From Verrucomicrobiota bacterium (lineage in GTDB: Bacteria; Verrucomicrobiota; Verrucomicrobiia; Chthoniobacterales; Terrimicrobiaceae), in the NCBI GenBank assembly GCA_026398285.1, contig JAPLTI010000151.1, positions 1-5,200 of the forward strand: 5,200 nucleotides of DNA, written 5' to 3'. Under the pieces are notes generated by a model. It had not been told where the DNA came from. It saw nothing but the letters and a program-made list of their open reading frames with translations, and did not search any database. Shown in pieces: positions 1-4,585 of the stretch. Position 1 is the stretch's first letter. Every line of letters begins with the position of its first letter. The position numbers were made by a program, and so were the translations under genes.

Positions 1-282
1 GTTCCCCTCGATGGCTGTGGATTCGTGCGTCCACTCGGCAGCGAGGCGCTTGAGGAGTTGATTGCGGAGATCGCTGGGCAGCCCTTCGTAAAAAAGGCCT
101 CGCTCAGAGCGCGGTGCCGGTCGGTTTTTCAGAAAGGAAAAAACCGCGTTGTGGCTCATATTCAATCCATGCCGTCGATTGATCTCCGCCGCCGCGCCAC
201 GAAAACCACAGCCCGAAGCGAGGATTTCCCTCAGTTCGGCTTCGTAATGCTTTAGCTTGGATTGAAAAGGTTTGCCCGGCAT
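1..282 (-). CDS. Fic family protein, N-terminal part (runs off left edge)
   Basis: Ninety-four codons are open from ATG 282 down to base 1 with no stop, so the 3' part is outside the window. The visible end reads LAAEWTHESTAIEGN. STAIEGN fits the Fic inhibitory motif (S/T)xxxE(G/N), here N-terminal to where the catalytic HPFxxGNGR-type core should follow, as in class II Fic proteins. Fic enzymes usually transfer AMP (or another phosphate-containing group) from a nucleotide to Ser/Thr/Tyr of a target protein, and the Glu of this motif restrains ATP binding. Residues 1-55 (MPGKPFQSKLKHYEAEL, then GAAAEINRRHGLNMSHNAV) resemble a helix-turn-helix region of the kind seen in resolvase- or mobilisation-type proteins, an unusual N-terminal addition. 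No Shine-Dalgarno precedes the start and no in-frame alternative ATG lies nearby. The gene is divergent from the TA pair at 488-1185. The Fic call is fairly sure; activity cannot be judged because the core is not in the window. Confidence 0.8.
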   Translation of the reverse strand, partial: MPGKPFQSKLKHYEAELREILASGCGFRGAAAEINRRHGLNMSHNAVFSFLKNRPAPRSERGLFYEGLPSDLRNQLLKRLAAEWTHESTAIEGN

Positions 283-322
283 GGATGTGAGCTTGTCACT
301 AGATTAAACGGTAGAAGCAAGC

Positions 323-352
323 CTTGTAACGAGTATAATTCGTAAAAGTCAA
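323..352 (-). promoter_or_regulatory. candidate promoter of the Fic gene
   Basis: On the minus strand TTGACT (347-352) and TACAAG (323-328) are separated by 18 bp, matching the -35 and -10 consensus at 5/6 and 4/6. Transcription would begin about 35 nt before the Fic ATG at 282. The overlapping bases also give TATAAT on the plus strand (334-339), but no good plus-strand -35 sits at the right distance. The call rests on consensus match alone. Confidence 0.3.
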
Positions 353-378
353 AAATTTGTCGTTACAGCGGCCTTCCA

Positions 379-420
379 GGAGCGCCAACGTCCCCGTTGG
401 CTTCTTGGACGGACTCGTTG
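379..420. repeat. dispersed hairpin repeat, copy 1
   Basis: This 42-bp block matches 2275-2316 at 36 of 42 positions in the same orientation. Its core GCCAACG-TCCC-CGTTGGC is a perfect 7-bp stem with a 4-nt loop (384-401), followed by TTCTTGGACGGACTCGTTG. It lies between the divergent Fic gene and the plus-strand TA pair, where no gene ends, so it is not a terminator for either neighbour. It is best described as a REP/MITE-like dispersed intergenic element. Confidence 0.7.
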
Positions 421-460
421 CCAACTTTTCTCACTTCGCGTGAAGGTTGCTGTTGACGAG

Positions 461-476
461 GGTGGGATTTCCCACC
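461..476. promoter_or_regulatory. 16-bp perfect palindrome, candidate TA operator
   Basis: GGTGGGA-TT-TCCCACC is a perfect inverted repeat of 7-bp arms ending 11 nt before the ATG at 488. A -35-like TTGACG lies at 453-458, and a poor -10-like CATCTT at 476-481 would be 17 bp downstream, placing the palindrome in the spacer, a usual site for autorepression. AbrB-like antitoxins commonly bind palindromes in their own promoter, so binding by the product of 488-775 is a reasonable inference. If the GTG at 440 were the real start, the palindrome would be inside the coding region. Confidence 0.4.
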
Positions 477-487
477 ATCTTGATTGC

Positions 488-775
488 ATGGTCAAAGTAG
501 CCGATAAACCAAAAAGCAAAAAGGGCGTCACCGTTGTCCGGGACTACGACATCGCCGCAGACGCCAAGAGCCGCATCAGTCTGCGTGGAGCCAAAACCAA
601 ATATTTTCATGTGATGGCGCTCTCCAATGGCAGTTTCGTGCTGGAGCCGAGGGTTCTCGTGGACCCTGAAAAAATCCCTGCACGGACGCTGAAGATGCTT
701 GAAAGCTCCGTTGCGTCCCTCAAGAAGGGCGAGGTCTCTGCTCCAATCGATGTGTCACCTTTTATCGGGCACTGA
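488..775 (+). CDS. putative AbrB-like antitoxin of a type II TA pair
   Basis: A 95-aa protein. Residues 28-55 (SRISLRGAKTKYFHVMALSN, then GSFVLEPRV) have the pattern of a SpoVT/AbrB-like swapped-hairpin DNA-binding segment. The basic N-terminus (DKPKSKKG) and the tail (IPARTLKMLESSVASLKKGE, then a proline-containing end) would be the partner-binding part. Family reasoning: small genes of this type directly precede RelE/ParE-like genes, and the antitoxin both neutralises the toxin and represses the operon. The next gene starts 8 nt after the stop on the same strand, which supports a bicistronic unit. The reading frame also opens at GTG 440, giving 111 aa. ATG 488 is preferred because the extra 16 residues do not look like part of the domain and would cover the palindrome at 461-476. 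Neither start has a good Shine-Dalgarno. Antitoxin function is inferred from fold and position; the exact family name is not certain. Confidence 0.65.
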   Translation: MVKVADKPKSKKGVTVVRDYDIAADAKSRISLRGAKTKYFHVMALSNGSFVLEPRVLVDPEKIPARTLKMLESSVASLKKGEVSAPIDVSPFIGH

Positions 776-783
776 GAAGGTCA

Positions 784-1185
784 ATGGCTTTCGCAATCCG
801 CATGGGGCACCCTGAGATGGAGGATCTCTGGAAGGATCTCTCCACGCGAAAGCTGGCAGGTAGTTTGGGCAAGGACGAGGAGAAGTTCTTCAAGAAGTTT
901 GTTAAGGCTCTCGCTTATTTGTCGTCAGACCCCAGGCACAACAGTCTCTCCTCCCATGAAATCAGCGACCTGAGCCGCAAGCACGGTCTCAAGATTTTCC
1001 AGTCCTATCTCGAGAACAACACGCCCGGAGCAGGACGAGTCTTCTGGACTTACGGGCCCGACGCGAGGGACATCACGGTGCTTGCTGTCGAGCCGCATCC
1101 CGAAGATAAAAAGCGCGGAGCTTACGAAAGGCTCAAACTCTCCTCCCTGCCGCCTTCCTCCGGCAAGGCTGGAAGAAAAGGGTAG
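784..1185 (+). CDS. putative RelE/ParE-like toxin
   Basis: A 133-aa protein resembling a widespread RelE/ParE-superfamily group. Features seen are the N-terminal IRMGHPEMEDLWKDL (5-19), the helical DEEKFFKKFVKALAYLSSDP (31-50), RHNSLSSHEI (51-60), and the C-terminal strands KIFQSYLENN, GRVFWTYGPD, DITVLAVEPHPEDKKRGAYE and RLKLSSLP (70-123). The FWxYGP...ITVLAVEPHP strand pair is the RelE-like sheet. Such toxins usually cleave mRNA on the ribosome or poison gyrase; which applies here cannot be read from the sequence. The start at 784 keeps the IRMGxPEM motif, and GAGAAGG (774-780), overlapping the antitoxin stop, is a Shine-Dalgarno-like site, though only 3 nt from the ATG. The last 10 residues (PSSGKAGRKG) are a low-complexity tail. 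The gene converges on the antitoxin gene ending at 1202. A nucleic-acid-related role outside TA cannot be excluded. Confidence 0.65.
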   Translation: MAFAIRMGHPEMEDLWKDLSTRKLAGSLGKDEEKFFKKFVKALAYLSSDPRHNSLSSHEISDLSRKHGLKIFQSYLENNTPGAGRVFWTYGPDARDITVLAVEPHPEDKKRGAYERLKLSSLPPSSGKAGRKG

Positions 1186-1201
1186 CCAAGGTTGAGGGGA
1201 T

Positions 1202-1462
1202 TCAGCCGATGGGACCTCGGCGAACTGAGATCTGGCGCAAATCGCAGGTGGTTTGGATGTTGAACCAGAATTGGGCGCTTTGCTTGAAGAATTTGCCGAG
1301 TTTGAGCGACATTTCCGGAGTGATGCTGCGGCGACCGAAGACGATGTCGTTGATGCTTCGCGGGTTGATGCCAAGGGCACGAGCCAGGGCGTTTTGGGAA
1401 ATGCCCATGGGAATGAGGTAGTCCTCAAGGAGAATTTCACCGGGCGTGATGGCGGGTTTCAT
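1202..1462 (-). CDS. higA: HigA/VapI-type antitoxin, apparently without its own toxin
   Basis: An 86-aa XRE helix-turn-helix protein with the characteristic HigA pattern: TPGEILLEDYLIPMGISQNA (6-25), LARALGINPRSINDIVFGRR (26-45), SITPEMSLKLGKFFKQSAQF (46-65), then WFNIQTTCDLRQ. In HigBA modules this protein binds the RelE-like HigB toxin and represses the operon promoter. Family members are usually about 95-110 aa. This one stops soon after WFNIQ with an atypical tail (ISVRRGPIG), so the C-terminus may be eroded or shifted. No HigB-like gene precedes it; instead it lies 58 nt downstream of the XRE antitoxin of another TA pair, so it is an orphan or an accessory regulator of that pair. No clear ribosome binding site precedes the ATG. 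Its end is 16 nt from the end of the convergent plus-strand toxin. Family assignment is strong; function as an active antitoxin is open. Confidence 0.85.
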   Translation of the reverse strand: MKPAITPGEILLEDYLIPMGISQNALARALGINPRSINDIVFGRRSITPEMSLKLGKFFKQSAQFWFNIQTTCDLRQISVRRGPIG

Positions 1463-1520
1463 TTGGAAAATTTTGCAGTGTCGAGACAGTTGCTGATGAA
1501 TGTTGTCGTGATTTTACCGC

Positions 1521-1811
1521 TCAAGCAAATTTCACGACCAGGCGCCGCCCGGTAGCGCGGGCGACTTTTTCCAATGTCGAGAGGGTGAGATTGGCCGGAT
1601 GGCGCTCGTAGCGGCAGATGGCACTGCGCGTGGAGCCTATTTTGCGGGCCAATGCCTCTTGCGTGAGTCCTGCGCTCTCGCGGGTCTTGGCCAGAAGTTG
1701 GCCGAGTTCCCACTCTGCCTGCTCACTGTCGTAGGCGGCGGCGAACTCCGCATCCTTCTTTTTTCGCTGCGCAATGTAGCGGTCCAAGTCATCAGGTTTC
1801 TTTGTTTTCAT
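1521..1811 (-). CDS. XRE-family antitoxin of HigBA-like pair
   Basis: A 96-aa protein with a charged helical N-terminal arm (KKPDDLDRYIAQRKKKDAEF, 4-23) and a C-terminal Cro/C1-type helix-turn-helix. LGQLLAKTRESAGLTQEALA (36-55) and RKIGSTRSAICRYERHPANL (56-75) contain the classic LTQEALARKIG recognition pattern, and the end LEKVARATGRRLVVKF matches antitoxins that pair with Gp49-like toxins. It should neutralise the toxin encoded just upstream and repress the shared promoter. The ATG at 1811 lies inside the 3' end of the toxin gene, a 20-nt overlap, so the two are co-transcribed and probably translationally coupled; toxin-first order is typical of HigBA. A weak GAAAGA precedes the start. The protein is full length for its type with no missing segment. 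Confidence 0.85.
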   Translation of the reverse strand: MKTKKPDDLDRYIAQRKKKDAEFAAAYDSEQAEWELGQLLAKTRESAGLTQEALARKIGSTRSAICRYERHPANLTLSTLEKVARATGRRLVVKFA

Positions 1812-2139
1812 AAATGTTCTTTCGGTTTTCGGTTATTTGGATTTCCTGCAGCGGGGTCTTCTCGGTCTTTTTGGCGAAGCCGTGCGCCAAGACCAATTTG
1901 TTCGTGCCTTCCATCCAGCCCAGCAGGCGGAATATGTTTCCGGCGAAGATCACGCGCGCCTCCCAAAGATCATCCGTTGCCAGCATCTTTTTCAGATAAA
2001 CGGAAGGCGCCGGGTGTGTCAGCTTGATCGCGGAGAGCGTCCAAAGCACCTTCGCCGCCTGCTTGGCATCAAGTCCATCCAGATATTCCGCTACGGGGGA
2101 TTTTCCTTCCGCAGACTTGAAGAAATCGATGACAAGCAT
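1792..2139 (-). CDS. HigB-like toxin, phage-derived Gp49-like (RelE/ParE superfamily)
   Basis: A 115-aa protein with the pattern of the Gp49-like/HigB family: MLVIDFFKSAEGKSPVAEYL (1-20), a helical region DAKQAAKVLWTLSAI (24-38), and the C-terminal sheet LWEARVIFAGNIFRLLGWME (58-77) followed by NKLVLAHGFAKKTEKTPLQE (80-99). The LxExR...FRLL...LxHGFxKKTxKTP signature is the conserved core. Proteins of this family act as ribosome-dependent mRNA endonucleases where tested. The tail ITENRKNIYENKET is rich in charged residues. The start is the only nearby ATG, with a weak AGG 4 nt before it, and a TTGACA-containing candidate promoter lies immediately upstream. It is followed by an overlapping XRE antitoxin, which confirms the module. 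It looks intact. Confidence 0.87.
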   Translation of the reverse strand: MLVIDFFKSAEGKSPVAEYLDGLDAKQAAKVLWTLSAIKLTHPAPSVYLKKMLATDDLWEARVIFAGNIFRLLGWMEGTNKLVLAHGFAKKTEKTPLQEIQITENRKNIYENKET

Positions 2140-2146
2140 GATGCCT

Positions 2147-2174
2147 ATGTTGCTTTAAAATGAAACAATGTCAA
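2147..2174 (-). promoter_or_regulatory. candidate promoter of the HigBA-like operon
   Basis: On the minus strand a perfect TTGACA (2169-2174) is followed after 16 bp by CAACAT (2147-2152), a 3/6 match to the -10 box. The next register gives AACATA with a 17-bp spacer. Transcription would begin at about 2140, at or next to the ATG at 2139, so the message would be leaderless or nearly so. The -35 is convincing, the -10 is weak. Confidence 0.35.
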
Positions 2175-2274
2175 GAAGCCGCTACGCATCTGCCCCAGAA
2201 CGGCATTCGCAAAGTGGAGCCAGCTGGTCATGTGGATTCGACTGTTGCGGGCGGATCAGGTCGCTTATGAGGTC

Positions 2275-2316
2275 GGAGCGCCAACGTCTTCGTTGGCATC
2301 TTGCACGGATTCGTCG
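2275..2316. repeat. dispersed hairpin repeat, copy 2
   Basis: Same element as 379-420, in the same orientation, with six substitutions over 42 bp. The core GCCAACG-TCTT-CGTTGGC (2280-2297) keeps the 7-bp stem and 4-nt loop although the loop bases differ. The downstream part (ATCTTGCACGGATTCGTCG) is also kept, so similarity extends well beyond the hairpin. It faces a third, inverted copy 23 bp downstream. Confidence 0.75.
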
Positions 2317-2339
2317 TTCTTCAAGATTGTATTTTCGAT

Positions 2340-2364
2340 GAGCCGACGGGGACGTCGGCGCGCC
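2340..2364. repeat. dispersed hairpin repeat core, inverted copy 3
   Basis: The reverse complement of this block carries GCGCCGACG-TCCC-CGTCGGC, the same core as copies 1 and 2 with the stem pairs changed on both sides (A-T to G-C), so the 7-bp stem is preserved. It matches copy 2 in inverted orientation at 18 of 23 positions. Only the hairpin core is shared, not the 3' extension. With 2275-2316 it forms a head-to-head pair able to fold into a larger cruciform, as in REP doublets. Confidence 0.65.
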
Positions 2365-2435
2365 TGAGGCTTTTGTTTCAGCAAATCGTTCAATCCGAAA
2401 TATGTAATGCACAGATGGGATGAGGATTTTGCGGA

Positions 2436-2460
2436 TTTGGCAAATCTGGGTTTTGCCAAA
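2436..2460. repeat. 9-bp inverted repeat (hairpin)
   Basis: TTTGGCAAA (2436-2444) and TTTGCCAAA (2452-2460) form a perfect 9-bp stem with a 7-nt loop. It lies about 70 nt beyond the stop of the zinc-ribbon gene. There is no T-run after the stem on either strand, so it is weak as an intrinsic terminator; a protein-binding site or transcript-end stabilising hairpin is as likely. Confidence 0.4.
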
Positions 2461-2472
2461 ATATGTGAATAT

Positions 2473-2524
2473 CTGGGGCTGAGGTCTTTTTTAAAAATGA
2501 AAGAAAATGTTGCCTCACCCCCAG
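2473..2524 (-). terminator. long inverted repeat just after the nuclease operon, possible transcript end
   Basis: CTGGGGCTGAGG (2473-2484) and CCTCACCCCCAG (2513-2524) are inverted copies with one mismatch in 12 bp. They are separated by 28 bp of A/T-rich sequence that includes TTTTTTAAAAA. The repeat begins 4 nt after the stop codon of the 484-aa gene, the position of a 3' hairpin. The loop is long and no clean U-tract follows the stem, so it is not a textbook Rho-independent terminator. It could equally be a remnant of a small mobile-element end. Confidence 0.3.
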
Positions 2525-2528
2525 TTTC

Positions 2529-3983
2529 CTATCTTGGCGACCAAAACTTCAAATGGACTACATCTTTGCGACACTTACTCGCTGCCCCTCCGTTGAGGTG
2601 TAAAACGACCTCATCAAGACCAAAACCTATTTCTTCAAACAAGTCTTCCAAAGAACCAACCATAAGACTTCGCTTTTTCCAATTTTCTGTAGTGCCAGCA
2701 ATCGTCCCGATGTTTTGCTTGAGCCAACGCTTAATGCGGGTCTCAAAACCAAGAACATGGTCGCCAGCATACGGCCCTACACACTCAACGAATTTCCAAC
2801 CTCCTTCCTTAATATGCGCCCCGATTCGTTGGTGGGGGTAGTTTGTGATTCCTATCTGCATTTCGTCTGAACGTTCCATCAAGTAAAAGTAGCCTCCCAA
2901 AGTTTTATCGAAACCGCCGATTGCACATGAGGGGCAGCCATGCCCTTGAGCGCGACGACTGATAGGCGAGCAATAACGGCCATGGCAATTCTCGCACACA
3001 AATTGAACCCTGCGATTGGACCCTGCCGTTACACAGCGGGCCAGAGACTTATCGGCAAAAGAACGGGCTACGTCTGGTCGGGTCGTAGCAACATCATTGA
3101 AACCTTGCATCACTCGCTTGCCGACGCAATACGGGCAACCCTGCTTGCGAGAAATGCGTTTATCTGGAGTCGACGTGTAGCGATGCCCCTTCTCACATTT
3201 CCCAGTCCTCATGTTCGGTGAGGCAGTCCACGTATGCCCCTTCTTGCACTTCCATTGCAGTCGCTTACTTGATGTCCCCCGCGTCACCTTTGTTGCCATG
3301 GACCTATCGACAAGTTCCTTGGCAAGCTTGGGATCGGTTGTCGCCAAGTCATTAAAGCCCACTAACACCCTGCGGTTCGCGCAGAACGGACAGCCCTGCC
3401 CGAAGTTTGTGCGGTGGTGGGGCGTCATCAAGTAGTGTTCGTCGTGATTTGGACACTTCCAAGCGACCCGACGCCTTGAACCTGCTCCCAGAGTCTTTGC
3501 GAGCGAGCGATCTACCAAGTCGCGGGCCAAGCGAGGGTGAGTTGTCGCAAGGTCATTTTTTCCAACCCACGCACGCCGCCCAGAACAATACGGGCACCCG
3601 TGACCATCGGCGCGATCACTAATGCTGGCAATCCAAGGCGGATGTCCTTTTTTGCATCGCCACAATACTTTTCGGGATGACCTCCCCGTCACGGTGGTTG
3701 CAATTCTTTTGTCTACCAGTTCACCAGCAAGTTTTGGGTTGGCCGTGCGGAGATCGTTAACACCTTTTTTGACGAGCCTTCCCGAACAGTAGGGACAACC
3801 TATACTTGCCCTTGAACGGGTGGCGACCGCCATGAGGAATCGCTGACGGCATCCCCTGCATTTCCATTCAACCTTTTTGTGTGAAGAAGGAGCGATTCTT
3901 GTTGCCAAAGATGCGTCTACCAAAAATGGCACAAGATCGGGCCGCAGGGTGCCGAGGTCGTTCTTGCCTACAAAGAGCTTCAT
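2529..3983 (-). CDS. five-unit zinc-ribbon (DUF4379-type) protein with GIY-YIG-like C-terminal domain
   Basis: A 484-aa protein. Five tandem units of about 68 residues each start with GxND(L/V).T..P and end with GCP(Y/F/S)C: NDL/NDV at 8, 76, 143, 211 and 296, and final cysteine pairs at 63/66, 130/133, 198/201, 283/286 and 350/353. The first ligand pair in each is WKCRGC (C42, C45), CKKGH (C110, H114), CPNH (C177, H180), CKKGH (C246, H250) and CENC (C330, C333). This is the pattern of the Pfam probable zinc-ribbon DUF4379. Residues 363-450 look like a degenerate GIY-YIG nuclease fold: GYFYLM (364-369), MQIGITNYPHQR (375-386, QIG in place of YIG), H390, a candidate catalytic E414 in FETRIKRWLK, and N434 in TENW. 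The units probably bind DNA or RNA and the C-terminal domain may cut it. Unit 4 carries an extra 17 residues. The ATG overlaps the stop of the upstream HNH gene (ATGA), with no Shine-Dalgarno, implying coupled translation. Cleavage activity is inferred. Confidence 0.75.
   Translation of the reverse strand: MKLFVGKNDLGTLRPDLVPFLVDASLATRIAPSSHKKVEWKCRGCRQRFLMAVATRSRASIGCPYCSGRLVKKGVNDLRTANPKLAGELVDKRIATTVTGRSSRKVLWRCKKGHPPWIASISDRADGHGCPYCSGRRAWVGKNDLATTHPRLARDLVDRSLAKTLGAGSRRRVAWKCPNHDEHYLMTPHHRTNFGQGCPFCANRRVLVGFNDLATTDPKLAKELVDRSMATKVTRGTSSKRLQWKCKKGHTWTASPNMRTGKCEKGHRYTSTPDKRISRKQGCPYCVGKRVMQGFNDVATTRPDVARSFADKSLARCVTAGSNRRVQFVCENCHGRYCSPISRRAQGHGCPSCAIGGFDKTLGGYFYLMERSDEMQIGITNYPHQRIGAHIKEGGWKFVECVGPYAGDHVLGFETRIKRWLKQNIGTIAGTTENWKKRSLMVGSLEDLFEEIGFGLDEVVLHLNGGAASKCRKDVVHLKFWSPR
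3150..3251. repeat. 51-bp partial-unit duplication inside the zinc-ribbon gene
   Basis: Residues 245-261 (KCKKGHTWTASPNMRTG) and 262-278 (KCEKGHRYTSTPDKRIS) are consecutive 17-residue copies with 8 identical positions, encoded by 3201-3251 and 3150-3200. The distance between successive GxND motifs is 68, 67 and 68 residues, then 85 across this unit, and the excess is exactly 17. The two DNA copies match at only about half the positions, so the event is old, or the junction arose by recombination between two different units that deleted the part between them. Frame is kept. Confidence 0.7.
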
Positions 3984-4585
3984 AGGGCTTTAGCAGATGT
4001 TTTGCCTCCGAGCAAAAACGCCATCTTTGGCTGCACAAACCTCTTCGCGATACGTTGAAACTGCTCGTAAGAAAAAAAATCTCTCTTGTGTTCGTTGCAG
4101 ACTCGGCAGGCGAAGCAGATGTTTTCGATGCTGTATCCCTGCGATGAGTCCTTTCGATCTATCTGGAGTTCGACATCCCGCACAGACCGCCCCATCCGCT
4201 CAAACACCAGTTGCTGCTGCTCTTTGTTGATTCCGCAATAGGCGCAGACTTTTTCCGTTTTTGTCCACCACGCGATGAAGTCGGCCTTGTTAATCGAAAA
4301 GCTATGCTTTCCTTTGCGCTTGCGGCTAACGAAGGCTGTCCATGCGCCAGTCACAGTAGAGCGGTAGATTTGGTGCTGTTCGCGTATCTTCTTCGCGTTT
4401 CGCTGCACCCAAGCCTTGTTCCTGCTGGCAATAACATCTTTATTCAGCGCGCGGTAGGAGGAGCCTCTTTTGCTAATGCACTCTTTGCAGGAAGGCTTTG
4501 GCCGCCCTGTTTCTTTGCGGACGTAAAAAAACGCTACAGGCTTTGACTGCCCGCACTTGGAGCAGAAGATCAGCGTATCACTCAT
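3980..4585 (-). CDS. zinc-finger HNH endonuclease-like protein, second of a tandem pair
   Basis: A 201-aa protein. Residues 8-36 form a four-cysteine zinc finger (CSKC at 8/11, CKEC at 33/36, FFYVRKETGRPKPS between). A basic helical linker follows (about 40-95), then FIAWWTKTEKVCAYCGI, where C114 and C117 begin an HNH domain. The core reads QIDRKDSSQGYSIENI (141-156), then C160 and C163 in CFACRVCNEHK, then SYEQFQRIAKRFVQP. In this HNH branch, common in phage and mobile nucleases, the first His of the motif is replaced (IDR in place of DH) and the last position is Asn (CNxxK). The four cysteines are the structural zinc site. The likely role is metal-dependent DNA nicking or cleavage, with the N-terminal finger helping target recognition. 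ATG 4585 overlaps the upstream HNH gene by 8 nt (ATGAGTGA), and its stop overlaps the next start by 4 nt. It is clearly a paralogue of the gene at 4578-5200. Activity is not demonstrated. Confidence 0.75.
   Translation of the reverse strand: MSDTLIFCSKCGQSKPVAFFYVRKETGRPKPSCKECISKRGSSYRALNKDVIASRNKAWVQRNAKKIREQHQIYRSTVTGAWTAFVSRKRKGKHSFSINKADFIAWWTKTEKVCAYCGINKEQQQLVFERMGRSVRDVELQIDRKDSSQGYSIENICFACRVCNEHKRDFFSYEQFQRIAKRFVQPKMAFLLGGKTSAKAL

Larger units (their letters stand above)
2140..2528. other. 389-bp intergenic spacer with repeats and no convincing gene
   Basis: This stretch separates the end of the nuclease operon from the start of the HigBA-like pair, both on the minus strand. Short open frames exist (for example minus-strand 2182-2412 and 2265-2459), but they run through the palindromic repeats, give basic low-complexity peptides and lack recognisable domains, so none is called. 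The content that can be supported is the promoter at 2147-2174, the two hairpin repeats at 2275-2316 and 2340-2364, the hairpin at 2436-2460 and the long inverted repeat at 2473-2524. The right half, from about 2400, is visibly richer in A and T than the TA region. Confidence 0.6.

Noticed and set aside
25..255. Plus-strand open frame of 76 codons
   Set aside because: It is antisense to the Fic reading frame, which has clear motifs; the plus-strand peptide has no recognisable domain.
349..531. Minus-strand open frame of 60 codons across the intergenic region
   Set aside because: It runs through the hairpin repeat and the antisense of the antitoxin start, and gives an Arg/Trp-rich peptide with no family resemblance.
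1151..1168. GCCTT...AAGGC hairpin near the end of the RelE-like toxin gene, considered as a bidirectional terminator
   Set aside because: The stem is only 5 bp with an 8-nt loop, it lies within the coding region and no T-run follows on either strand.
925..1440. Minus-strand open frame of 171 codons
   Set aside because: It is Ser/Pro-rich and covers both the RelE-like toxin (antisense) and HigA (other frame), each of which has conserved motifs.
1459..1713. Minus-strand frame ending SGKITTTFISNCLDTAKFSK and overlapping the HigA start by ATGA, considered as a remnant of a HigB N-terminus
   Set aside because: The resemblance to HigB starts is slight, there is no in-frame start codon before it in the 58-nt gap, and upstream it is a shadow of the XRE antitoxin frame.
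2182..2459. Two minus-strand open frames in the large spacer
   Set aside because: They cross the palindromic repeats and show no domain, no ribosome binding site and compositions expected of random sequence.
2407..2841. Plus-strand open frame of 144 codons
   Set aside because: Most of it is antisense to the C-terminal domain of the zinc-ribbon protein and the peptide has no recognisable motif.
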